Source: Pseudohalioglobus sediminis
Lineage (GTDB): Bacteria; Pseudomonadota; Gammaproteobacteria; Pseudomonadales; Halieaceae
Length of the DNA: 64,000 nt
Assembly: GCF_008370495.1 (NCBI RefSeq)
Contig: NZ_VTUX01000001.1
Span: 248,001-312,000, forward strand
Direction of reading: 5' to 3'
How positions within the stretch are numbered: the first letter of the stretch is position 1; every line of letters starts with the position of its first letter. Positions 43,709-52,008 of this stretch are shown here, in pieces. Position numbers and translations under genes: made by a program. Below the pieces are notes generated by a model. That model was not told where the DNA came from. It was given only the letters and a program-made list of their open reading frames with translations, and did not search any database.

Positions 43709-43890
43709 TGGGCTTTTACCCGGGTCTTATCACAGCGACTGCAGCGATAGACGGTGACCAGGCGACCCTGCTTCACATCGAACTGCTTCGCTTTATCCAC
43801 CACCCACTTGTGGTGGCCGTGGCGGCACAGCGTCTTGCCCCGGTGCTTCTCCTTGAGCCCCGGCTTGCGGAAAGGAATCACGTCAGCCAT
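43705..43890 (-). CDS. Small zinc-ribbon protein
   Basis: 61 residues. TLCRHGHHKWVVDKAKQFDV supplies Cys/His and YRCSRCDKTRVKAH supplies a CxxC; the four could bind one zinc. The protein is basic overall (positively charged at both ends). It starts 3 bases after the glycerol-kinase stop and overlaps the FkbM gene by 4 bases, so it is translated with them. This small family is widespread in marine gammaproteobacteria with no known function. Confidence 0.8.
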   Translation of the reverse strand: MADVIPFRKPGLKEKHRGKTLCRHGHHKWVVDKAKQFDVKQGRLVTVYRCSRCDKTRVKAH

Positions 43891-43893
43891 GGG

Positions 43894-45384
43894 TCAGAGC
43901 AATGTGCGCTTGAGCGCCTCCTCCCAGGATGCCTGCCGCCTGCGTCTCGCCGTCGCATTCATGGCCACCGAAAATTCGCGTTCTGCCTGCCAGATTTTCT
44001 TGATCTCGGCGGGCGTCTTCCACAGGCCTACACCCAGCCCTGCCAGGTAACAGGCGCCGGCTACCGTGGTCTCGATGACCTGGGGGCGAATGAGTTTGCG
44101 ACCCAGCACATCTGCCTGTGTCTGCATCAGCAGGTCATTGGCGGCAGCGCCGCCATCCACGCGTAGCGGCTTCATGCGCTTGCCGATATCGGCTTCCATG
44201 GCACGCAGTATGTCGGCATTCTGCAGCGCCATGGCATCCAGCGTGGCGCGTGCGATATGCCCGCGCTCACTGCCCCGGGTCAGCCCGCTCAGCGTGCCCC
44301 GGGCTTCCGGTGCCCAGTGTGGCGCGCCCAGGCCAGTCAGGGCGGGTATAAACTCAACGCCACCATGATCCGGAACCGTGCGCGCCAGCGACTCCACGTC
44401 GGCCGCGCGCTTTATCAGCTGCAGTCCGTCGCGCAGCCACTGTACTGCAGCCCCGCACACAAACGCCCCGCCCTCCAGCGCATACACCGGCTTACCGCGC
44501 TCGCCCAGCTGCCAGGCCACCGTGGTCAGCAGGCCCGCCTTGGAATGCAGCAGTTCAGCGCCGGTATTCATGACGATAAAAGAACCGGTGCCGAAGGTGC
44601 ACTTGGCATCGGCCGGCGCAAAACAGGCCTGGCCGAAAAGCGCGGCCTGCTGGTCGCCGGCCACGCCGGCGATGGGAATGCCATCGGGCAAACCCGGCAC
44701 ATTACGCGTATGTCCCAGCACCGCACTGGACGGCACGATTTCCGGCAGGATGGCTTTCGGCACGTCGAACAGTTCCAGCAGCTGGCTGTCCCAGCGCCGG
44801 GTTTTCAGGTTCATCAGCGAGGTGCGCGAGGCGTTGGACACGTCGGTCACGTGACGCTCACCCGCCGTAAGTTGCCAGATCAGGTAACTGTCGACAGTGC
44901 CCGCCGCCACGCGACCCTCACGCCGCAGCCGGCCCACGCCGGGGGTATTGTCGAGCAGCCAGCGAAACTTGCTGGCGGAAAAATACGGGTCGAGAAGCAG
45001 CCCGGTTTTACGGCGTATCATTTTCTCGTGCCCGTCGGCCTTCAGTTGCTCACAGAAGGCCGTGGTGCGCCGGCACTGCCAGACCACGGCATTGTTCAGC
45101 GCCTCACCGTTATCCCGGTCCCACAGCAGGGCGGTCTCGCGCTGGTTGGTGATGCCAATGGCAACGATCTCCGAGGGCTTGCAAATCCCCTTGCGCAGCA
45201 GCGCACGGATACACTTCACAACCGAGCTCCAGATATCGGCCGGGCGGTGATCCACCCAGCCCGGCTGCGGGTAAAGCTGGGGAAACTCGCGATTGACGCT
45301 GGCGCGAAGCTTCCCCGCCGAATCCATCAGGGCGACGGTACTGCCCGTCGTACCCTGGTCTATTGCCAATACGAACTCGGCCAT
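43894..45384 (-). CDS. glpK: Glycerol kinase
   Basis: 496 residues. FGGY kinase: ATP/Mg segment AIDQGTTGSTVALMDSAG at the N-terminus, WVDHRPADIW with the catalytic region, GITNQRETALLWDRDNG and TFGTGSFIVMNTG, and LRVDGGAAANDLLMQTQADV in the second half. Phosphorylates glycerol to glycerol-3-phosphate. No glpF or glpD is adjacent; instead it follows an aldehyde dehydrogenase by 15 bases. The usual allosteric residues of E. coli GlpK were not assessed. Confidence 0.95.
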   Translation of the reverse strand: MAEFVLAIDQGTTGSTVALMDSAGKLRASVNREFPQLYPQPGWVDHRPADIWSSVVKCIRALLRKGICKPSEIVAIGITNQRETALLWDRDNGEALNNAVVWQCRRTTAFCEQLKADGHEKMIRRKTGLLLDPYFSASKFRWLLDNTPGVGRLRREGRVAAGTVDSYLIWQLTAGERHVTDVSNASRTSLMNLKTRRWDSQLLELFDVPKAILPEIVPSSAVLGHTRNVPGLPDGIPIAGVAGDQQAALFGQACFAPADAKCTFGTGSFIVMNTGAELLHSKAGLLTTVAWQLGERGKPVYALEGGAFVCGAAVQWLRDGLQLIKRAADVESLARTVPDHGGVEFIPALTGLGAPHWAPEARGTLSGLTRGSERGHIARATLDAMALQNADILRAMEADIGKRMKPLRVDGGAAANDLLMQTQADVLGRKLIRPQVIETTVAGACYLAGLGVGLWKTPAEIKKIWQAEREFSVAMNATARRRRQASWEEALKRTLL

Positions 45385-45399
45385 GGCATTGCCTCCCGC

Positions 45400-46827
45400 T
45401 TACTCGCCGAAACCTTCCACCGCCTTGATTTCCAGGAAGTCGGTGAAACCGTGCGCGCCCCACTCGCGCCCGTTACCGGACTGCTTGTAGCCGCCAAAGG
45501 GCACGTTGTAGCCGCCCGAGGCACCGTTGATATGAATATTGCCGGCGCGGATGCGGGCAGCCACGCGGCGGGCGTGATCGACGTCATCGCTCTGCACATA
45601 GCCGGCGAGGCCATAGGGCGTATCGTTGGCTATGCGGATCGCCTCTTCCTCGCTGTCGTAGGGAATCATCGTCAGCACAGGGCCGAAAATTTCCTCGCGG
45701 GCAATGGTCATCTCGTTGTTCACTTCGGAAAACACGGTCGGGCGTACGAAATAGCCTTTTTCCAGGCCCTCGGGACGACCCGGTCCACCGACCACCAGTT
45801 TGGCACCCTCCTCGATACCCTTTTCGATCAGGGCCTGGATCTTGTTGAACTGCACCTCGGAGACTACCGGCCCCATGGTGGTGTCTTCGCTGGCGGGATC
45901 TCCCACCACCACGGACTCACTGACCCTGGTCGCGATCGCCTCGGCCTCTGCCAGTTTGTCAGCGGGAACCAGCATCCGCGAAGGGGCGTTGCAGGACTGG
46001 CCGGTGTTGTTGTACATGTGCAGCACGCCACGGGTTACCGCCGCTTCAAGGTCGGCATCGTCGAGCACGATATTCGGCGACTTGCCGCCCAGTTCCTGGG
46101 TCACGCGCTTTACCGTGGGCGCGGCATTCTGCGCCACCTGGGTGCCGGCACGGGTGCTGCCGGTGAATGACATCATATCGACGTCCGGGTGCCGCGACAG
46201 GGCCGCGCCCACCACCGGCCCATCGCCGTTGACCATATTGAAAACACCGGCAGGCACGCCGGCTTCATGCATGACTTCAGCCCACAGGTAGGCCGAAAGC
46301 GGGGCCACTTCACTGGGCTTGAGCACCATGGTGCAGCCCACCGCCAGCGCCGGCGCGACCTTGCAGCCGATCTGGTTAACCGGCCAGTTCCAGGGTGTAA
46401 TCAGGCCGCAGACGCCGATCGGCTCCTTGAATACACGGTGCTCACCGAGATCTTCCTCAAACTCGAAATCGCGCAATACCCGCAGGGCCTCCTCCAGGTG
46501 GCCCAGGCCGCAATGCGCCTGTGCACCCACGGCCAGGGTCTGCGGTGCGCCCATCTCCTCGCGAATGGCTTCGGCTATGTCGTTATAGCGCTTCTGGTAG
46601 GCGGCAACGCAGGCTTCCAGCAGTTCAATGCGCTCCTGCCTGCTGGTACGACCGTAACTCTCGAAGGCGGTTTTTGCCGCGGCAACTGCCAGGTCGACAT
46701 CGGCCTCGGAACCCATGGAAATGACCGCACAGGCTTCTTCGGTAGCAGGGTTGATCACCTCCAGTTCCTGGGGTGTCACGGGGTCTACCCACTGGCCGTT
46801 GATGTAAAACTTTCTGTAGTCGCGCAT
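45400..46827 (-). CDS. Aldehyde dehydrogenase family protein
   Basis: 475 residues. N-terminal FYINGQWVDPVTPQELEVIN, NAD-binding ITPWNWPVNQIGCKVAPALA, FTGSTRAGTQVAQNAAPTVK, glutamate in QELGGKSPNIV and catalytic cysteine in NTGQSCNAPSRMLVP. Oxidises an aldehyde to the acid. First gene of a minus-strand run with glpK, zinc-ribbon and FkbM methyltransferase. With glycerol kinase beside it, glyceraldehyde or another glycerol-derived aldehyde is a possible substrate, but this is only inferred from position. Confidence 0.93.
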   Translation of the reverse strand: MRDYRKFYINGQWVDPVTPQELEVINPATEEACAVISMGSEADVDLAVAAAKTAFESYGRTSRQERIELLEACVAAYQKRYNDIAEAIREEMGAPQTLAVGAQAHCGLGHLEEALRVLRDFEFEEDLGEHRVFKEPIGVCGLITPWNWPVNQIGCKVAPALAVGCTMVLKPSEVAPLSAYLWAEVMHEAGVPAGVFNMVNGDGPVVGAALSRHPDVDMMSFTGSTRAGTQVAQNAAPTVKRVTQELGGKSPNIVLDDADLEAAVTRGVLHMYNNTGQSCNAPSRMLVPADKLAEAEAIATRVSESVVVGDPASEDTTMGPVVSEVQFNKIQALIEKGIEEGAKLVVGGPGRPEGLEKGYFVRPTVFSEVNNEMTIAREEIFGPVLTMIPYDSEEEAIRIANDTPYGLAGYVQSDDVDHARRVAARIRAGNIHINGASGGYNVPFGGYKQSGNGREWGAHGFTDFLEIKAVEGFGE

Positions 46828-46960
46828 GGTTTATCTCCCACTTGGCTCGGTTGTCGAAAAAAAGAGCCTAAGTGTAGCATCGCCGACGCGCTTGGGTATC
46901 ACCCTACCGGGGTGTACAATCGCGAGCGTTTTTTAAGCAGTCGACAAAGAGCAACAGAGC

Positions 46961-48097
46961 ATGGACAAAGAAGAACTGAACCTGTTTCGCGACATGGCAC
47001 GCCGTGCCTTTGAGCAGGAAATCGAACCACACTTCGAGCAATGGGAAGCCGACCACATGGTGCCGCGTGCACTCTGGAATACGCTCGGTGAGGCGGGGTT
47101 GCTGTGCCCGGACGTGGGTGAGGAATACGGCGGTGCCGGCACTTCGCCGCAGGTCTGCCTGGCCATGATCGAGGAGCTGTCACGCATGGGTTATGGTGGC
47201 TTCTGCAGCGGCTACGGCATTCACAGCAATATTGTTGCCCCCTACATCGAGCACTTCGGCACCGAGGAGCAAAAGCAGCAGTGGCTGCCGAAAATGGTCA
47301 CTGGTGAGGCGGTAGGCGCCCTGGCCATGACCGAGCCCGGGGCCGGTTCCGATGTGCAGGGCATCCGCACCAACGCCGTGCGCGACGGTGACGAGTGGGT
47401 CCTGAATGGCTCCAAGATCTTTATTACCAACGGCATCCACGCCGACCTGGTCATCGTGGCGGCGATTACCGACCCCGGCAAGGGCGCCAAGGGGACGTCG
47501 CTGTTCCTCGTGGATGCCAGCCTGCCCGGCTTCGAGCGCGGCAAGAAAATCGAGAAGATCGGCCAGCACAGCTCAGACACGGCGGAACTGTTCTTCCAGG
47601 ACGTGCGCCTGCCCGCCAATGCCCTGCTCGGCGAACTGAACAAGGGTTTCGTCATCATGATGACCGAACTGCCGCGGGAGCGACTGGGCATCGCCGCACA
47701 AGCGGTCGCCGCCGCCGAGGGCGCGCTGGCGCTGACTGTAGACTACGTCAAGGAGCGCAAGGCGTTCGGGCAGACCGTGTCCAGCTTCCAGAACACGCGC
47801 TTCACGCTGGCGGAAGTGAAAACCGAGATCAGCCTCAACCGCGCTTTCTACGAACAGTGCGCCAACCAGTACGCCAGTGGGGAACTGACGGCGGACGACG
47901 CCGCCATGCTGAAATACGCCTCAACCGAAATGCAGTGCCGCACCATCGATGAGTGCCTGCAGCTGTTCGGTGGCTATGGTTACACGGCCGAGTACCCGAT
48001 TTCCCGGTTTTACACCGACGCGCGGATTCAGCGCATCTACGGCGGTAGTTCAGAAATCATGCGCGAACTGGTGGCCCGGTCCATGCTCGGGCGCTAG
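46961..48097 (+). CDS. Acyl-CoA dehydrogenase, LCAD-like
   Basis: 378 residues. FAD/substrate blocks ALAMTEPGAGSDVQGIRT and WVLNGSKIFITNGIHADLVI are standard. The usual catalytic glutamate in the YEGT motif of MCAD is glycine here (IYGGSSEIMRELVARSMLG), while the helix-G position is glutamate in LPRERLGIAA, as in long-chain and isovaleryl-CoA dehydrogenases. The C-terminal sequence also resembles LCAD. First step of beta-oxidation, passing electrons to ETF. Divergent from the aldehyde dehydrogenase gene across about 130 bases. Chain length preference is inferred. Confidence 0.92.
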   Translation: MDKEELNLFRDMARRAFEQEIEPHFEQWEADHMVPRALWNTLGEAGLLCPDVGEEYGGAGTSPQVCLAMIEELSRMGYGGFCSGYGIHSNIVAPYIEHFGTEEQKQQWLPKMVTGEAVGALAMTEPGAGSDVQGIRTNAVRDGDEWVLNGSKIFITNGIHADLVIVAAITDPGKGAKGTSLFLVDASLPGFERGKKIEKIGQHSSDTAELFFQDVRLPANALLGELNKGFVIMMTELPRERLGIAAQAVAAAEGALALTVDYVKERKAFGQTVSSFQNTRFTLAEVKTEISLNRAFYEQCANQYASGELTADDAAMLKYASTEMQCRTIDECLQLFGGYGYTAEYPISRFYTDARIQRIYGGSSEIMRELVARSMLGR

Positions 48098-48480
48098 CCC
48101 TCGCCGGCGCGCACCTTGGGCGCCAGTGAATGCACCACCTTGAACCAGCGCTCCATGTCCTCGCGGCTGGAATCCATCAGTTCCAGCCCGACCCAGTATC
48201 CGGCCTTGCCATCAGCGGGCCGGCTCCACTTAGCCTGCCCTTCCAGTTCCAGGTTCTCTTTCCAGTCGTCCATGGGCACAGCCAGGTTGAGCCGGGCGCC
48301 CGCGGCAATTTCCTCCGGCACGAATACCTTGAGTCCACCCACGGAGATGTCCACGGTTTCACAACGCAGGATCGGGTTCTCTGATTCCTTGCGTGTGCCG
48401 CGCCCCACGACCTCGATGAAAATCGCCTGAACGACTTCAACGCGCTCGTGCTGGCGCCTGTTCGTGTAGTCGTAGGTCAT
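48094..48480 (-). CDS. PilZ-domain protein
   Basis: 128 residues. The cyclic-di-GMP binding motif RxxxR is in NRRQHERVEV near the start and the DxSxxG motif is DISVGGLKVFV. One PilZ domain takes up the entire protein. It would sense cyclic-di-GMP and act on an unidentified partner. Convergent with the acyl-CoA dehydrogenase; stops overlap by 4 bases. Confidence 0.88.
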   Translation of the reverse strand: MTYDYTNRRQHERVEVVQAIFIEVVGRGTRKESENPILRCETVDISVGGLKVFVPEEIAAGARLNLAVPMDDWKENLELEGQAKWSRPADGKAGYWVGLELMDSSREDMERWFKVVHSLAPKVRAGEG

Positions 48481-48598
48481 GCTCTAAACTCCTGATTCCT
48501 GACTCTGGCTACAGTTTTTCACAGGCTGGCAAGGAACGTCATCACAGAATTGGTGATTTCTGGACTTTTTGGCTGGCGGCGCGGCTGAACGGGCGCCA

Positions 48599-49570
48599 CT
48601 ACGCGCCGATATCGCCGGCCAGCCCCAGTAAAGACAACACAAACAGGCCCAGGGTCAGGCTGAGCGCAGACAACAGGGTGCTGAGGACCACGATATTGGC
48701 CGCCAGCACACCATTGCCGCGTGCGGCCACCACCATGATGTAGCCCGATGCCGCCGCCGGCGCTCCCACCAACAGGAACAGCACGCCCAGCGCCTCCCCG
48801 CGCACACCAATCAGGAGTGCCAGCATCACGGTCAGCGCGGGAGACACCAGCAGGCGCCAGGCCGTGGACTCCCAGGCCAGGGCTCCGGACTGGCGCAGCT
48901 CGCCCAGCTTCATGGCCCCGCCGATACACACCAGCATCAGCGGCAGGAAAAAGGCGCTCAGCCAGACACTGGCAGGTTCGACAACGGCGGGAACCGGCAG
49001 GCCAGACAGCGCCAGCGCGGCGCCGGCGGCGATACCTATGATCAGCGGGTTGCGCAGGATACCCAGCAGCGCAGCCTGTACCGAGGAGGTGCCGCCAAGT
49101 GTGCTGTTGAGCACGAATACCACGAGGATGTTGTACAGGCTGGTCATCACCGCCACCGCCAGCGCGGCCAGCTGGGCCCCGCGTTCACCGTAGGCGGAAA
49201 TACACAGCGCCAGCCCCATGATCGCGAGATTGGAACGAAATGCCCCCTGCACAAATATGCCGCGCTCGCGCAAGGGGTGACCGCGCCAGATGCTGTAGCA
49301 CCAGCTCACTGCGGTGACCAGCAGCGTACCGAGGACCCCAGCAAGCAGGTAGGTAGCGCCCAGCACACTGGCATAGTCCACGCTGGCAGCGCCCGCGAAC
49401 AGCATCAGCGGCAGACCGTAGCGGAATGACAGCCGCGAGATGCGGTCGTTAAGCGACTCGCTCAGCCAGCCCAGGCGCGCCAGCACGGCGCCGGCAATCA
49501 CCCAGCCGAAGGTCGGCAGGGAGACCTTGAGACAGGTCAGGAACAGCGCTGTGGCATAGTCTGGGGACAA
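48599..49570 (-). CDS. AEC-family (auxin efflux carrier-like) transporter
   Basis: 323 residues, about ten hydrophobic segments in two halves. PTFGWVIAGAVLARLGWLSE at the start, FRYGLPLMLFAGAASV, a conserved FRSNLAIMGLALCISAYGERG and the C-terminal LLVGAPAAASGYIMVVAARG are typical of bacterial AEC members such as MdcF/YfdV. TTG 49570 is the most likely start because no nearby ATG fits. Exports or imports organic acids in known members. No regulatory partner is obvious. Confidence 0.88.
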   Translation of the reverse strand: MSPDYATALFLTCLKVSLPTFGWVIAGAVLARLGWLSESLNDRISRLSFRYGLPLMLFAGAASVDYASVLGATYLLAGVLGTLLVTAVSWCYSIWRGHPLRERGIFVQGAFRSNLAIMGLALCISAYGERGAQLAALAVAVMTSLYNILVVFVLNSTLGGTSSVQAALLGILRNPLIIGIAAGAALALSGLPVPAVVEPASVWLSAFFLPLMLVCIGGAMKLGELRQSGALAWESTAWRLLVSPALTVMLALLIGVRGEALGVLFLLVGAPAAASGYIMVVAARGNGVLAANIVVLSTLLSALSLTLGLFVLSLLGLAGDIGA

Positions 49571-49600
49571 ACGGCGGCTTCGGCAGGCAGTGAGACCCCA

Positions 49601-50941
49601 TTATGCCATTTCAACGAGGGCCTCGCCGAGCGCGCTCACCAGGCTGTCGATCTCCGACGTCTCGAGGATGAAAGGCAGGCCCAGCTGAATGGTGTCGCCA
49701 CCGTAGCGAACGTAGAAGCCCTTCTCCCACATCCGCATGGCCACCTCGTAGGGCCGACGCGCGGGCTCGCCGGGATAGCTGGCCAGGGTCAGGGCACCGG
49801 CAAAGCCGTAGTTGCGGATGTCGGTCACGTGCGGCTTGCCGCGCAGCTCGTGGAGCACGTTTTCGAAATGCGGCGCCAGTTGCGCCACCCGCTGCGGCAG
49901 TTGCTCCCGTTCCAGCAGATCCAGTGCCGCGATGCCGGCAGCGCAGGCCACCGGGTGCGCCGAGTAGGTGTAGCCGTGGGGAAACTCCAGCATGTACTCG
50001 GGGCCGCCCTGCTGCATGAAGGTCTGGTAGATCTCGTCTTTCGCTACCACCGCGCCCATCGGAATGGCGCCATTGGTCAGCTGCTTGGCCAGGTTCATGA
50101 TGTCCGGCACCACACCGAAGGCGTCGGCGCCGGTCATGGCGCCCATGCGCCCAAAGCCGGTGATGACCTCGTCGAAGATCAGCAGTATGTCGTTAGCATC
50201 GCAGATGTCGCGCAGCCGCTGCAGGTAACCCGCCGGTGGCGGGATCACGCCGGCGGAGCCAGCCAGTGGCTCCACGATCACGGCGGCAATGTTCGATGCG
50301 TCGTGCAGGGCGATCAGCTCATTGAGCTCGTCCGCCAGCTGCCAGCCGCTCGCGGGCATGCCTTTGGTAAAGGCATTTTCCGGCAACATGGTGTGTGACA
50401 GGTGGTCAGCATCCACGGCGGTGCCGAACAGTTTGCGATTGGCGCCAATGCCGCCGACGGAAATACCGCCGAAGTTGACCCCGTGATAACCCTTGATGCG
50501 GCCAATCAGCTTGGTCTTGGTGGGCTGGCCCTTGAGCCGCCAGTAGGCACGGGCCATCTTCAACGAGGTATCCGCACTTTCGGAACCGGAGTTGGTAAAG
50601 AACACGTAGTCCAGCCCCGCAGGTGTCAGTTCCTTGATGCGGTTGGCCAGCTCGAAGGACCGCGGCTGCCCGAACTGGAACGCCGGGGAATAGTCCAGGG
50701 TCTGCATCTGACGGGTGACCGCATCGGTAATCTCCTGGCGGTTATGTCCCAGGCCGCAGGTCCACAGCCCCGAGAGGCCGTCGAGGATGCGACGACCCTT
50801 GTCGTCGATATAGTAGGCCCCCTCTGCGCCCACGATCATGCGTGGATCGTCCTTGAACTGGCGGTTGCCGGTATAGGCCATCCAGTGTGCTTCCAGCTCT
50901 TCGCGGGTCAGGGGACGATGTATCTCTTGCATGGTGGTCAT
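49601..50941 (-). CDS. Class III aminotransferase, omega-amino acid type
   Basis: 446 residues from ATG 50941; further in-frame codons upstream look non-coding. FTNSGSESADTSLKMARAYW, the aspartate in DILLIFDEVITGFGRMG and the PLP lysine in NLAKQLTNGAIPMGAV are intact. Belongs to the omega-amino acid:pyruvate transaminase group, acting on amines or beta-alanine-like compounds. Divergent from the LysR gene at 51063, which is the likely regulator. Confidence 0.93.
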   Translation of the reverse strand: MTTMQEIHRPLTREELEAHWMAYTGNRQFKDDPRMIVGAEGAYYIDDKGRRILDGLSGLWTCGLGHNRQEITDAVTRQMQTLDYSPAFQFGQPRSFELANRIKELTPAGLDYVFFTNSGSESADTSLKMARAYWRLKGQPTKTKLIGRIKGYHGVNFGGISVGGIGANRKLFGTAVDADHLSHTMLPENAFTKGMPASGWQLADELNELIALHDASNIAAVIVEPLAGSAGVIPPPAGYLQRLRDICDANDILLIFDEVITGFGRMGAMTGADAFGVVPDIMNLAKQLTNGAIPMGAVVAKDEIYQTFMQQGGPEYMLEFPHGYTYSAHPVACAAGIAALDLLEREQLPQRVAQLAPHFENVLHELRGKPHVTDIRNYGFAGALTLASYPGEPARRPYEVAMRMWEKGFYVRYGGDTIQLGLPFILETSEIDSLVSALGEALVEMA

Positions 50942-51062
50942 CTCGGTATGCTCGTTTGTTGCGCCAGCGCGCATTTTACGACCGGTTTTTTGTTTCACAA
51001 ATCAATACCTATCAACTTAAAGTTTCATTATTATTCATCTATTGACAGCGGGAGGACAAAGC

Positions 51063-51983
51063 ATGGCGCGCAAGGCATTACTGGGTAACGTCAGTGACAA
51101 CGACCTGAGGCTGCTGCGGGTGTTTCGCGCGGTGGTACAGTGCGGTGGTTTTTCCGCTGCCGAGCTGGAGCTGAATATCAATCGCTCCACTATCTCGCGG
51201 CATATCAAGGACCTCGAAACCCGACTGGGCGTAACCCTGTGCCGCCGCGGTCGCGCCGGCTTTGCCCTCACCCCCGAAGGTGAACAGGTCTTCGACAGCG
51301 CCACGCGTATCATGGCCGCCATGGAAGAGTTCCAGCACGACGTGGACGCCCTGCATCAACAGCTGACCGGAACGCTGTCCATTGCCATTTTCGACAAGAC
51401 CGCATCCAACCCGGCCTGCCATATCGATCGCGCGTTCGCGGAGTTTGACCGCGAGGCACCGGAAGTGCGCCCGGAAATCCACGTGGAACCGATCAATGCG
51501 ATTGAGCGAGGGGTAATGGAGGGCCGCTTCCAGTTGGGCATTATCCCGAACCACCGGCCCTCGGCCAGCCTCGACTACTACCCCCTGTTCGATGAACAGA
51601 TGTACCTCTACTGCGCTGCGGACCATCCGCTGTTTACGACCGGGGAAAATACCCTGGGCGCGGAGGACGTGCGCCGCGCCCGCTACGTCGGCATCGGCTA
51701 CCACTCGCCGAACATGGAAACCAGTCGGCAACTGGGCCTGCAGCGCCACGCCACCGCCCACGACCAGGAAGCCGTGGCACACCTGGTCCTGTCAGGACGC
51801 TACCTCGGCTACCTGCCGGAGCACTACGCGGAGGGCTTTGTGGCCCGGGGAATGATGCGGCCGCTGCTACCGGATACCTTCCAGTACCTGTGCCAGTTCA
51901 GCGCCATCGTGCGCCATTCGCCGCCACCCTCGCGCGTAGTGCAAACGCTGCTGGACGCGCTGGTGAACGCGCACGCAGCCTGA
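51063..51983 (+). CDS. LysR-family transcriptional regulator
   Basis: 306 residues from ATG 51063, preceded by GGGAGGACAAAGC, a strong ribosome site; upstream in-frame ATGs were discarded for that reason. Winged helix LLRVFRAVVQCGGFSAAELE and NINRSTISRHIKDLETRLGV, then a substrate-binding domain. The AAGTT-rich, AT-rich gap at 50999-51055 between it and the aminotransferase gene holds the shared promoters. Likely regulates the aminotransferase. Confidence 0.92.
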   Translation: MARKALLGNVSDNDLRLLRVFRAVVQCGGFSAAELELNINRSTISRHIKDLETRLGVTLCRRGRAGFALTPEGEQVFDSATRIMAAMEEFQHDVDALHQQLTGTLSIAIFDKTASNPACHIDRAFAEFDREAPEVRPEIHVEPINAIERGVMEGRFQLGIIPNHRPSASLDYYPLFDEQMYLYCAADHPLFTTGENTLGAEDVRRARYVGIGYHSPNMETSRQLGLQRHATAHDQEAVAHLVLSGRYLGYLPEHYAEGFVARGMMRPLLPDTFQYLCQFSAIVRHSPPPSRVVQTLLDALVNAHAA

Positions 51984-52008
51984 GCGCAGGGGCCAGGCTG
52001 GGGCGGGA

